Shown here: positions 1-7,294 of the stretch, piece by piece
Layout of the letters: every line of letters begins with the position of its first letter
Numbering within the stretch: the first letter of the stretch is position 1
Origin: Lutibacter sp.
GTDB taxonomy: Bacteria > Bacteroidota > Bacteroidia > Flavobacteriales > Flavobacteriaceae
DNA length: 37,429 nucleotides
NCBI RefSeq assembly: GCF_013139515.1
Contig: NZ_WTAR01000155.1
Span: 1-37,429 of the forward strand
Reading direction: 5' to 3'
Made by a program: the position numbers and the translations under genes
The notes under the pieces: model-generated
What the model was told of the DNA's origin: nothing
What the model saw: the letters and a program-made list of their open reading frames with translations, nothing else
The model's database searches: none

Positions 1-2
1 AC

Positions 3-254
3 GAAAAAGTAGCTGTATTTGGAGTTGGTTTACAAAGCAAAGAAGATGGTGAATCAGTATTTTTACCAAAAATTGGAGAATCTCATGTGGCCGCTTTACC
101 TTATGAAATTATATTACAAGGAAAAACAGCAACAATGCTTCACGGAAAATATAGAATAGCATTACATTGGCCAGAGCTAACTATGGGAACTTTTATGAAA
201 ATTATGAGCACACCTGGTGATATTGAAGATACATTAGAGGGAATTTGCGAATAA
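3..254 (+). CDS. C-terminal fragment of an unrecognised protein (5' end outside window)
   Basis: An open frame runs from the left edge to a TAA at 252-254 and gives the last 83 residues of a protein. The visible part begins EKVAVFGVGLQSKEDGE and ends in DIEDTLEGICE. It has no membrane segment and looks like a soluble globular domain, with a balanced composition typical of a conserved gene. I do not recognise the family and assign no function. It is followed by a hairpin terminator shared with the convergent lpxB. Real coding sequence is likely because the frame is open to the edge and stops just before the terminator. Confidence 0.7.
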   Translation, partial: EKVAVFGVGLQSKEDGESVFLPKIGESHVAALPYEIILQGKTATMLHGKYRIALHWPELTMGTFMKIMSTPGDIEDTLEGICE

Positions 255-287
255 AAGAATTGTTATTAAGTAATAATTAATAATGAT

Positions 288-327
288 AAAAACAGCTTCA
301 GAATTAAATTTTGAAGCTGTTTTTTTA
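288..327. terminator. Bidirectional rho-independent terminator
   Basis: The arm AAAAACAGCTTCA (288-300) pairs with TGAAGCTGTTTTT (312-324) around an 11-nt loop. A T-run follows on the plus strand and an A-run precedes it, which is a T-run on the minus strand. It sits between the convergent 3' ends of the left-edge gene (254) and lpxB (350) and can serve both. Confidence 0.85.
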
Positions 328-349
328 TATGTAAAATTTATAGGTTTTT

Positions 350-1453
350 CTATTTCACAATTAGTTCAGCTACTTTTTTAGAAGCGCCTTTTCCTCCTAA
401 TTTTTTTTCTAAATCAAAGTAATTTGAAAACATTTCTGATCGTTTTGCAGTATCAAGTATTTTATGAAGTTCTTGTTCTAAGTTTTTTTCGTTAAACTCA
501 TTTTGAATTAATTCTTTCACAACTTCTTTATCCATAATTAAGTTTACCAACGAAATGTATTTTAAATCTATTAAACGTTTTCCTATTTGGTAAGAAACCC
601 AACTTGTTTTATAACAAACAATTTCAGGAACTTTAAACAACGCTGTTTCTAAAGTAGCGGTACCGGAAGTTACAATTGCAGCATAAGAAACGGATAATAA
701 ATCATAGGTTTTATTACTAATAAATTTTACATTTTCTTGATTCATAAACTGTTTGTAAAACTCAAAATCTTGACTAGGAGCACCAGCAATCACAAATTGA
801 TACTCTTGAAATTTATCAGCCATTTTTAACATAATTGAAAGCATTTTTTTAATTTCTTGCTTTCTACTTCCTGGTAATAAGGCTATAATTGGCTTGTTAG
901 ATAAATTATATTCTTTATTAAAAGCTTCAATACCAACTTGCTTTCTATTTGCAATTGCATCAATTAAAGGATGCCCAACAAAATGTACTGGGAAGTTGTG
1001 TTTTTGTTCGTAAAAATCTTTTTCAAAAGGTAAAATAACAGACATTTCATCAACATCTCTTTTAATTTTATGAATACGATTTTCTTTCCAAGCCCAAATT
1101 TGTGGTGAAATATAATAGTGAACTTTAATTCCTTCTTTTTTAGCAAATTCAGCAATTCGCATATTAAAACCAGGGTAATCTATTAAAATTAAAACGTCTG
1201 GTTTAAATTCTATAATATCTTTTTTACAGTATTTAATATTTCTAAAAATTGTTCTAATATTTAGTAAAACTTCAGCAAATCCCATAAATGCTAACTCGCG
1301 ATAATGTTTTACCAATGTACCTCCAACTTCTTGCATTAAATCTCCTCCCCAAAATCTAATTTCAGCATTTGAATCTTTTTCAACTAATGCTTTCATTAAA
1401 TTTGAGCCATGTAAATCACCTGAAGCTTCTCCTGAAATTATATAATACTTCAT
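350..1453 (-). CDS. lpxB: Lipid-A-disaccharide synthase (GT19)
   Basis: LpxB joins UDP-2,3-diacylglucosamine and lipid X to make the tetra-acylated disaccharide of lipid A, on the cytoplasmic face of the inner membrane. The 367-aa length fits the family (E. coli about 382). The N-terminus carries the hallmark SGEASGDLHGSNLMKAL at about residues 6-22. Further family landmarks are GHPLID (about 160), LLPGSRKQEI in the nucleotide-binding half and TSGTATLETAL near residue 265. The ATG at 1453 is the natural start. It lies only 4 nt after the stop of a 27-codon ORF, which suggests coupling. It is the last gene of a leftward cluster surE - small membrane protein - mini-ORF - lpxB, and ends 22 nt from the shared terminator. 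Family assignment is firm. Confidence 0.97.
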   Translation of the reverse strand: MKYYIISGEASGDLHGSNLMKALVEKDSNAEIRFWGGDLMQEVGGTLVKHYRELAFMGFAEVLLNIRTIFRNIKYCKKDIIEFKPDVLILIDYPGFNMRIAEFAKKEGIKVHYYISPQIWAWKENRIHKIKRDVDEMSVILPFEKDFYEQKHNFPVHFVGHPLIDAIANRKQVGIEAFNKEYNLSNKPIIALLPGSRKQEIKKMLSIMLKMADKFQEYQFVIAGAPSQDFEFYKQFMNQENVKFISNKTYDLLSVSYAAIVTSGTATLETALFKVPEIVCYKTSWVSYQIGKRLIDLKYISLVNLIMDKEVVKELIQNEFNEKNLEQELHKILDTAKRSEMFSNYFDLEKKLGGKGASKKVAELIVK

Positions 1454-1457
1454 CTGT

Positions 1458-1541
1458 TTAAATTTTATTTTTTAGTGCTAACAGATGCTGTTCACTATTA
1501 ATCATTTCTTTATGTTTCAAAATTTGTTGGGCTCGTTTCAT
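1458..1541 (-). CDS. 27-aa mini-ORF ahead of lpxB
   Basis: An ATG at 1541 opens a 28-codon frame ending TAA at 1458-1460. It encodes a basic, helix-prone peptide starting MKRAQQILKHKEMINSEQ. It fills almost exactly the only sizeable gap in the cluster: it starts 9 nt after the upstream gene ends (1551) and stops 4 nt before the lpxB ATG. It is too short for routine gene calling. It could be a real small protein, a leader that couples translation into lpxB, or chance in AT-rich DNA. No function can be assigned. The fit of both ends to the neighbouring genes is the main argument for it. Confidence 0.4.
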   Translation of the reverse strand: MKRAQQILKHKEMINSEQHLLALKNKI

Positions 1542-1550
1542 TTTGTAAAA

Positions 1551-1850
1551 TTAAAAAGAAAATAAGGTTAAAAAAAAGACAATTAATGCTACTAAAAATG
1601 TTTCTAACAAAACACCTCTAGCTCTATAAATTTGTTTTTTCTTTAAAAAGATAAAAAAGACAAAAAAATTGGCAATTGCACCTAACACTAAAACTCTAGC
1701 TTCTAAATTTACCTCTTGTATTAATTCAAGACTTTTATAAAAATTAAAACTTGAAAAGAATTCAACAAACACAAAACAACCAAATGTTGTTGCTATTAAA
1801 GCAACTAAAAACCCAATTAGAAGTTCTTTTTTTATGTTTAAACTTTTCAT
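1551..1850 (-). CDS. Small integral membrane protein, unknown function
   Basis: This 99-aa protein has a short basic start (MKSLNIKKE) and three hydrophobic segments: about residues 10-32, 52-70 and 80-98. A basic stretch KKKQIYRAR lies between the second and third, so the positive-inside rule puts that loop in the cytoplasm. No catalytic motif is visible and I do not recognise a family. It begins 13 nt after surE and precedes the mini-ORF and lpxB, so it is probably co-transcribed with them. A role near lipid A synthesis would be guesswork from position only. Confidence 0.75.
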   Translation of the reverse strand: MKSLNIKKELLIGFLVALIATTFGCFVFVEFFSSFNFYKSLELIQEVNLEARVLVLGAIANFFVFFIFLKKKQIYRARGVLLETFLVALIVFFLTLFSF

Positions 1851-1863
1851 AATAGTTAAATAA

Positions 1864-2628
1864 TTATAAATTCCAATTGTTTAATTTATGAATAAAATGA
1901 TGCGCAGTTAAATCAAACTGAACAGGAACCAAAGAAATATAATTATTTGCCAAAGCCCATTCATCAGTATCTTCACCTTTATCCATATTTACAAATTTAC
2001 CTGTTAGCCAATAATACACCTTACCTTGCGGGTTTGTTCTTTTATCAAATTCTTCAACCCAATTTGCACGTGCTTGTCTACAAATTTTAATTCCCTTAAA
2101 GGTACTACTTTTAGGAAAATTTACATTTAAAACAACACCATCTGGCAAACCATTTTCCAATACATTTAACGCTATTTTTTTTATATGCTCTTTTAAAGGT
2201 TCAAAATTGGCATTCCAAGAATAATCTAATAACGAAAAACCAATGGCAGGAATCCCTTCAACACCAGCTTCAACAGCTGCACTCATAGTTCCTGAATAAA
2301 TTACATTAATTGATGAATTTGAACCGTGATTAATTCCTGAAACACATAAATCTGGCTTTCTATCTAAAATTTCACTAACAGCTAATTTCACACAATCTGC
2401 AGGTGTTCCTGAAGATTTATATTCAACTTGCGGACCTTTATCAACTTTTATTTCATTACAATACAACGTATCATCAATAGTAACTGCGTGGCCCATTCCA
2501 CTTTGTGGGCTATCGGGAGCCACAACAACAACGTCACCAATTTCATTCATCACTGAAATTAAAGTTCTAATACCAGGTGCAGTAATGCCATCATCATTGC
2601 TAACTAAAATCAAAGGTCTTTTACTCAT
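1864..2628 (-). CDS. surE: 5'/3'-nucleotidase SurE
   Basis: SurE is a metal-dependent nucleoside monophosphate phosphatase of the cytoplasm. The metal-site motif LVSNDDGITAPG is at the very N-terminus. The family sequences GTPADCVKLAV, CVSGINHGSN (second metal/phosphate region) and SGTMSAAVEA follow in the usual order. The frame extends to an ATG at 2649, giving seven extra residues. I choose the ATG at 2628 (MSKRPLILVSNDDG) because it matches the compact N-terminus of the family and because a candidate -7 box occupies 2647-2654, which would put transcription start near 2640, inside the longer frame. It is the first gene of the leftward cluster ending in lpxB and is divergent from prc. The protein is 254 aa from this start. 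Confidence 0.95.
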   Translation of the reverse strand: MSKRPLILVSNDDGITAPGIRTLISVMNEIGDVVVVAPDSPQSGMGHAVTIDDTLYCNEIKVDKGPQVEYKSSGTPADCVKLAVSEILDRKPDLCVSGINHGSNSSINVIYSGTMSAAVEAGVEGIPAIGFSLLDYSWNANFEPLKEHIKKIALNVLENGLPDGVVLNVNFPKSSTFKGIKICRQARANWVEEFDKRTNPQGKVYYWLTGKFVNMDKGEDTDEWALANNYISLVPVQFDLTAHHFIHKLNNWNL

Positions 2629-2646
2629 GTTCATAAAATTAAGCAT

Positions 2647-2679
2647 CAAATTTAGGCTATTTTATTTGCTTACCACAAA
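2647..2679 (-). promoter_or_regulatory. Bacteroidota-type promoter for surE
   Basis: Read on the minus strand, TTTG (2676-2679) is separated by 21 nt from TAAATTTG (2647-2654). This matches the known flavobacterial pattern of TTTG/TTG near -33 and TAnnTTTG near -7. The implied start near 2640 gives a leader of about 12 nt before the ATG at 2628. The match is by eye. Confidence 0.55.
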
Positions 2680-2874
2680 TTAAATTTTAACATTTTGTAA
2701 AGAAGTTTAAATCTTTATTTTGTTATTATTGTAGTAATTAAATTATAAGTTGTTATGAAATCAACTACGATTGCAACTTAAATAATAAAAAAAAGTTAAA
2801 TTAGACACCTAACTCAAATAATGGCATTATTTTAGTTAGTAACAAACTACATAATTATTAAATTGATAAGACAG

Positions 2875-4980
2875 ATGATGACCCGAAAACTAATATTACC
2901 AATACTTTTTGTTGTAAGTTTATTTACTAGCTTTCACTTAAAAGCAAATACAGACCCTAAAGATAAAGTTCTAATAACTATTTTAAAATATGTTTTAACG
3001 CAAGGTCATTATGAACCACATCAAATTAATGATGAATTTTCAGAAAATGTATATCATCGGTTTTTAGAAAGCTTAGATCCTTCTAAACGCTATTTCTTAC
3101 AATCAGACATTGATGAATTTTCTAACTATAAAACAAAAATTGATGATCAAATTAACAATGAAGATTTAACGTTTTTCTTTTTAGTTTATGATCGTCTTGT
3201 TTTAAGAATGAAGGACTCAAAACCATATTTTCAAGAAGTATTAACAAAACCATTTAACTTTAATTTAGATGAGACATACAATGTTGATTATGAAACATCT
3301 CTTTATAGTAAAAACAAAAGTGAGCTTAAAAAAATATGGCATAAACAACTAAAATTCACAACCTTATCTAAACTTCATGATAAATTAATTATTGAAGAAG
3401 ATAAAAAGAAAGAAGACGAAAACTACGTTGTAAAATCGTTTAAAGAGTTAGAAAAAGGTGCTCGTAAAACTACTCTAAGTAATTTAACTGAATCGTTTCA
3501 ACGTATTGAAGAACTAACATATTCTGATTGGTTTTCTTCGTATATCAATAGCATAACTGAAGAATTTGACCCGCACACAACATATTTTGATCCTATTGTT
3601 AAAAAAAGGTTTGATATTTCAATGGCGGGTAAATTGGAAGGTATTGGTGCAAGACTTCAAAAGAAAAATGATTATACCAAAGTAATTGAGCTAATTTCAG
3701 GAGGGCCAGCTTGGAAACAAGGTGAATTAGAAGTTGGAGATTTTATTATTAAAGTGGCTCAGAAAAATGAAGAACCAATTGATATTGTTGGTATGCGCTT
3801 AGATGATGCTATTGAATATATTAAAGGAAAAAAAGGTACTGAAGTTAAGCTTACACTTAAAAAACTGGATGGTACAATTAAAGTAATTTCAATTATAAGA
3901 GATATTGTTGAATTAGAAGAAACCTTCGTAAAATCAAGTGTGGTAAAAAAGGATGGTAAAAAATTTGGAATTATAAACTTACCAAAATTTTATATTGATT
4001 TTGATGAGAAAAACTTCAGAAATTCAGCTACAGATATGGCTCAAGAAATTGAACGTTTAAAAAGTGAAAATATTGAAGGTTTGGTTTTAGATTTAAGAAA
4101 TAACGGTGGTGGTTCTTTACAAACTGCTATTGAAATTTCAGGCTTATTTATTAATAAAGGACCTGTTGTGCAAGTGAAATACAGAGACCGAGATGCTGAC
4201 ATTAAAAAAGATAAAGACCCTAAAATTCAATGGGATAAACCTTTAGTAGTGTTAGTAAACGAATTATCTGCTTCAGCTTCAGAAATATTTGCAGCTGCAA
4301 TGCAAGATTATGGGAGAGCAATTATAATTGGTGGAAAACAAACCTATGGTAAAGGAACTGTTCAAAGCGTTTTAAACCTTAACAGATATCATAATTTAGA
4401 TGAAGATATTGGAGCTTTAAAAATGACTATTCAAAAATTTTATAGAATTAATGGTGGTTCTACACAATTAGAAGGTGTACATTCTGATATTATGTTGCCA
4501 GATAGATATACATATATGAATATTGGTGAACGTGATTTAGAAAATCCTTTAAAGTTTGATAAAGTGCCGCAAGCAACATATAATCTTTGGAATAATTACG
4601 AAAATTTTGATCAAGCAATTCATAATAGTAAAAAACGAATAGCAAACAACAGTTATTTTAAGTTAATAGATCAAAATGCTAAATGGCTAAAAAAAGCTCA
4701 AGATGACACATTAATTTATTTAAATTTAGATGCATATAAAAACGATTTAAAAGCTCATGAAAATGAATCGTTAAAATATAAAACTATTAGAGATTATTCA
4801 ACAAAATTAACTTATACATCACCTCTTTACGAGCAACCTTTAATAGAAGCGGATAAAGATTTAGCTGAAAAACGTGTTGCTTGGCATAAAAATTTAAAGA
4901 AAGATATGTATGTTGAAGAAGCTTTAAATGTTCTAAGTGAATTAAAACTTAAATCAAAATATCATTTGGTTAAAAATTAA
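2875..4980 (+). CDS. prc: Tail-specific / carboxy-terminal processing protease (S41A)
   Basis: This is a periplasmic serine protease of the Prc/Tsp type, which degrades proteins from non-polar C-termini and processes envelope proteins. In order it has a signal peptide (hydrophobic ILPILFVVSLFTSF, cleavage near LKA-N), the Prc N-terminal helical domain, a PDZ domain (about residues 230-335, including GPAWKQGELEVGDFI) and the S41 protease domain. The catalytic Ser lies in NELSASASEIFAAAMQDYG (Ser near residue 467) and the Lys in TYGKGTVQ, about 25 residues on. A C-terminal helical extension follows. The 701-aa length is close to E. coli Prc. The frame extends to a TTG at 2863, but the ATG at 2875 (or 2878) fits the signal peptide better. 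It is divergent from surE and followed by a strong terminator. Confidence 0.95.
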   Translation: MMTRKLILPILFVVSLFTSFHLKANTDPKDKVLITILKYVLTQGHYEPHQINDEFSENVYHRFLESLDPSKRYFLQSDIDEFSNYKTKIDDQINNEDLTFFFLVYDRLVLRMKDSKPYFQEVLTKPFNFNLDETYNVDYETSLYSKNKSELKKIWHKQLKFTTLSKLHDKLIIEEDKKKEDENYVVKSFKELEKGARKTTLSNLTESFQRIEELTYSDWFSSYINSITEEFDPHTTYFDPIVKKRFDISMAGKLEGIGARLQKKNDYTKVIELISGGPAWKQGELEVGDFIIKVAQKNEEPIDIVGMRLDDAIEYIKGKKGTEVKLTLKKLDGTIKVISIIRDIVELEETFVKSSVVKKDGKKFGIINLPKFYIDFDEKNFRNSATDMAQEIERLKSENIEGLVLDLRNNGGGSLQTAIEISGLFINKGPVVQVKYRDRDADIKKDKDPKIQWDKPLVVLVNELSASASEIFAAAMQDYGRAIIIGGKQTYGKGTVQSVLNLNRYHNLDEDIGALKMTIQKFYRINGGSTQLEGVHSDIMLPDRYTYMNIGERDLENPLKFDKVPQATYNLWNNYENFDQAIHNSKKRIANNSYFKLIDQNAKWLKKAQDDTLIYLNLDAYKNDLKAHENESLKYKTIRDYSTKLTYTSPLYEQPLIEADKDLAEKRVAWHKNLKKDMYVEEALNVLSELKLKSKYHLVKN

Positions 4981-5001
4981 ACTATTCAAAAATAATTTTT
5001 G

Positions 5002-5039
5002 AAAATACTGTATTGTTAAATTTAACAATACAGTATTTT
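5002..5039. terminator. Perfect palindromic terminator after prc
   Basis: The 19-nt arms 5002-5020 (AAAATACTGTATTGTTAAA) and 5021-5039 are exact reverse complements with no unpaired centre, and a T-run continues to 5042. It starts 21 nt after the prc stop and separates the protease from the accessory block that follows. Confidence 0.85.
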
Positions 5040-5077
5040 TTTATCCGGATTTATAATTTAAAAAGCATAATTACTTC

Positions 5078-5113
5078 TACTTTATCTAATCAAGTGGTTA
5101 CTTTACCTAATCA
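5078..5113 (+). promoter_or_regulatory. 21-bp-spaced direct repeats, LytTR-type operator candidate
   Basis: Two copies, TACTTTATCTAATCA (5078-5092) and TACTTTACCTAATCA (5099-5113), match at 14 of 15 bases and start exactly 21 bp apart, two helical turns. Two half-sites repeated about 21 bp apart is the binding geometry of LytTR response regulators such as BtsR/YehT and YpdB. The pair lies at about -76 to -41 from the start inferred from the TAGGTTTG box, where an activator would sit. A LytTR regulator is encoded 5 kb downstream on the same strand. Binding by that regulator is inference. Confidence 0.55.
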
Positions 5114-5139
5114 CTATTTTTTTTAAGATCTTCACTTCT

Positions 5140-5147
5140 TAGGTTTG
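5140..5147 (+). promoter_or_regulatory. -7 box of the Lgt-paralogue promoter
   Basis: TAGGTTTG matches the flavobacterial -7 consensus TAnnTTTG, implying transcription start near 5154 and a leader of about 16 nt. There is no TTTG at the expected -33 position (about 5115-5120 is T-rich), as expected for an activator-dependent promoter. The direct repeats end just upstream. Confidence 0.45.
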
Positions 5148-5166
5148 TTATTAATAATAACAAACC
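5142..5166. repeat. 12+1+12 inverted repeat over promoter and leader
   Basis: GGTTTGTTATTA (5142-5153), one centre base, then the exact reverse complement TAATAACAAACC (5155-5166). It overlaps the -7 box, covers the predicted transcription start and ends 3 nt before the ATG at 5170. It could be a dimeric repressor operator, or a leader hairpin near the start codon. There is no T-run after it, so it is not a terminator. Confidence 0.6.
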
Positions 5167-5169
5167 CAC

Positions 5170-5946
5170 ATGTACCCACAACTTTTTCATTTCGAATTCC
5201 CATTTAGCTCACAACAAGTTACAATTTACACGTATGCTTTTTGCATAGTTCTAGGTACGCTAATAGCTTCACTTTATACAAAGTGGAGAACAAAAAACGA
5301 GTTAGGTACTATCACATTATCAAACAATTTTTTCTATTTAATATTTATAGCCGGTTTTGTTGGTGGAAAATTATTCTACTATTTAGAAAAACCTCTATTT
5401 TTTTGGAATAATCCTCACTTAATGCTCAATAATTTTTCTGGCGGTTTTGTTTTCTACGGTTCATTTGTAACCATTATTCCTATTGTAATTTTGTATTTAA
5501 AGAAATACAAAATTCCCATTTTACCAATGCTAGATATTTTAGCAATAACAACCATTATTGCACATAGTATTGGTAGAATTGGCTGTTTTAATGCTGGCTG
5601 TTGTTACGGTAAACCAACAAACAGTATTTTCGGGTTGATTTTCCCAACAACAAATAATATAGCTGTACATCCAACACAACTGTATGAAGCTTCAGCTTTA
5701 ATTCTGTTGGCCATAGTACTTCTTTTCATAAAAAAACACCAACAATTTAAAGGGCAATTATTCTTACTTTATATTGGAATGTATGCAATTGCAAGACCCA
5801 TATTAGAACTTTTTAGAGGCGACAACCGAGGTTACATTATAGATAATTACGTATCTCATTCTCAATTTATAGCAATACTCATATTAATAACAGCTTCCTT
5901 CTTTTATCTAAAATTAAAAACGAAAAATAAATTAATCTTAAAATAA
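5170..5946 (+). CDS. Lgt-family membrane protein (prolipoprotein diacylglyceryl transferase paralogue)
   Basis: This 258-aa integral membrane protein has about seven hydrophobic segments, the size and layout of Lgt, which transfers diacylglycerol to the lipobox Cys of prolipoproteins. It has the GGFVFYGSF segment corresponding to the family GG-x-x-F/Y-G region, and HSIGRIGCFNAGCCYGKPT at the signature position. Canonical Lgt has G-R-x-G-N-F-x-N-x-E there. Here the Arg remains, but the Asn-Phe-x-Asn-x-Glu part is replaced by a Cys-rich CFNAGCC stretch. The C-terminus has ARPILELFRGDNRGY, as in Lgt relatives. It is therefore best called a paralogue whose reaction is unproven; I recall similar GCCYG-type proteins annotated simply as Lgt. 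It ends 6 nt before a MopE-repeat lipoprotein gene. Confidence is high for the fold, moderate for the reaction. Confidence 0.75.
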   Translation: MYPQLFHFEFPFSSQQVTIYTYAFCIVLGTLIASLYTKWRTKNELGTITLSNNFFYLIFIAGFVGGKLFYYLEKPLFFWNNPHLMLNNFSGGFVFYGSFVTIIPIVILYLKKYKIPILPMLDILAITTIIAHSIGRIGCFNAGCCYGKPTNSIFGLIFPTTNNIAVHPTQLYEASALILLAIVLLFIKKHQQFKGQLFLLYIGMYAIARPILELFRGDNRGYIIDNYVSHSQFIAILILITASFFYLKLKTKNKLILK

Positions 5947-5952
5947 CTAAAA

Positions 5953-6639
5953 ATGAAAAAAATAATTTTAAACATTGGTATTCCATTAACACTTTTAATT
6001 GTAGCCACACTTATAATTGGACCTGCGTGTATAGGAGATGAAAATGATTATAGCTACAATTGGTGGCCTGATACAGATCAAGATGGACTTGGAGATTCCT
6101 CTGTAAATCCGGTTAATGCAACCAATAATAATGCGCCTGCCAACCATGTAAAAGACAATTCAGACTGTGATGATAACAATGCAGATGTATATCCTGGTGC
6201 AACTGAAACTCCTGATAATACTATAGATGAAGATTGTAATGGTTTATATGGGTATACTTTTTATCAAGATAAAGATGGTGATGGTTTTGGAGCTGGAAAT
6301 CCTGTTATTCTTGATTTAGATTTAGGAGAAGAAACTCCAGTAAACTATTCTACTAATGATGCAGATTGCGATGATAATAATGATGCAATAAATCCTTTAG
6401 CTGATGAAATTTTCAACAACGGTATTGATGATAATTGTAATGGTGAAACTGACACAGACGATGTTAGATATATTGATGCTGACGGAGATGGCTACGGTTC
6501 AACACAGGAATCGGCTGCTGATGGTGTTTTTAATAATTTAGATTGTGATGATACAAACGATGAAATTCACCCGTATGCTGTAGAAAAGAACAACGGTATT
6601 GATGATGATTGTGATGGTGTTATTGATGAAGGGATTTAA
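5953..6639 (+). CDS. Probable lipoprotein with three MopE-type acidic repeats
   Basis: The N-terminus has basic MKK, a long hydrophobic run and Cys27 in LIIGPAC. This resembles a lipobox but has Pro at -2, which is not standard. The mature part holds three repeats (about residues 38-96, 97-170 and 171-228). Each starts with a calcium-loop-like stretch (DTDQDGLG, DKDGDGFG, DADGDGYG) and ends with paired Cys in DCDD(N/T)N.........D(E/N/D)(D/N)C(N/D)G. The second half matches the putative metal-binding repeat named after MopE (PF11617-type). The composition is extremely acidic and the protein is probably exposed on the cell surface or in the periplasm. It follows the Lgt paralogue by 6 nt and is closed by a terminator, so the two form a two-gene unit. 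Bound metal and function are unknown. Confidence 0.85.
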   Translation: MKKIILNIGIPLTLLIVATLIIGPACIGDENDYSYNWWPDTDQDGLGDSSVNPVNATNNNAPANHVKDNSDCDDNNADVYPGATETPDNTIDEDCNGLYGYTFYQDKDGDGFGAGNPVILDLDLGEETPVNYSTNDADCDDNNDAINPLADEIFNNGIDDNCNGETDTDDVRYIDADGDGYGSTQESAADGVFNNLDCDDTNDEIHPYAVEKNNGIDDDCDGVIDEGI

Positions 6640-6658
6640 AATCTAAAATACTACGCAA

Positions 6659-6708
6659 ACCCATTGAGTGCAATTAATCAAAGCAAATTACACTCAATGG
6701 GTCTTTTA
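6659..6708 (+). terminator. Hairpin terminator after the MopE-repeat gene
   Basis: ACCCATTGAGTG (6659-6670) pairs with CACTCAATGGGT (6691-6702), with further AATT/AATT pairing inside the 20-nt loop. It is followed by CTTTTATT. It separates the Lgt/MopE pair from the small lipoprotein gene. Confidence 0.75.
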
Positions 6709-6741
6709 TTCATAAAAAACATAACAACAATTTAAAATTAA

Positions 6742-7179
6742 ATGAAAATGAAAAAATCACTAAAAACATTCTTATTATTTACAGTAATATTCACACTTAT
6801 TAATTGTGATAATGACACTGGAAATGCGCCAAACGAAACAGCTTGTAATTATGAAGGTTTTACTTTTTTAGACACTAGTAACAATACTCAAACACTTATT
6901 CCAGAAACAGATTTATTTACAGATTTTTTTAACACTTCAAGTAATGGTCCTGAAGTTGAAATTTATGAAACTAACAATCCTGGAAACTTTAATTTTACCA
7001 CAACAGTAGTAACCTTAAATGGTACTGGAACAGGGGTTTTAAATTTTAATGGTTCTACTTATAATGTTAATGTTATTTGCCAAAGAACAGGAAGCGCAAT
7101 AGGAGATGAAATGCGTTTTGATTTAACAGCTAGTGGTTTAGAAGTTGAATTTTGTGTTGTAATAGATACTTTTCACTAA
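6742..7179 (+). CDS. Small lipoprotein, unknown function
   Basis: The 145-aa protein has a clear SPII signal peptide: MKMKKSLKTFLLFTVIF then TLINC, with Cys22-Asp after it (or counted from the Met at 6748). The mature part is Ser/Thr/Asn-rich and beta-like (alternating FNFTTTVVTLNGTGTGVLNFNG). It has three further Cys: one shortly after the lipobox, one in NVICQRTGS and one in EVEFCVVIDTFH, which could form a disulphide. The start of the mature part (ACNYEGFTFLDTSNNTQTL) gives no family hit that I recognise. It stands between a terminator and the sensor kinase gene, 115 nt before the latter. It may be a ligand-binding or accessory protein of the block, but nothing in the sequence proves that. 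Confidence 0.75.
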   Translation: MKMKKSLKTFLLFTVIFTLINCDNDTGNAPNETACNYEGFTFLDTSNNTQTLIPETDLFTDFFNTSSNGPEVEIYETNNPGNFNFTTTVVTLNGTGTGVLNFNGSTYNVNVICQRTGSAIGDEMRFDLTASGLEVEFCVVIDTFH

Positions 7180-7294
7180 TAAACTATTAAATATCAATAG
7201 CTATAATAAAGCCATACCTTATGATATTATTTACAATCTAATTCATTAATAATTATTTGCTTTATATTATATTGCAAACTAACAAAACTTCAGG

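Noticed and set aside
2863-2874. TTG start for the prc gene
   Set aside because: It only adds four residues before an ATG that already gives a proper signal peptide.
7180-7294. Promoter for the sensor kinase
   Set aside because: The AT-rich gap has only near-matches (ATTATTTG-like) to the -7 consensus and one weak 5-bp stem; nothing convincing.
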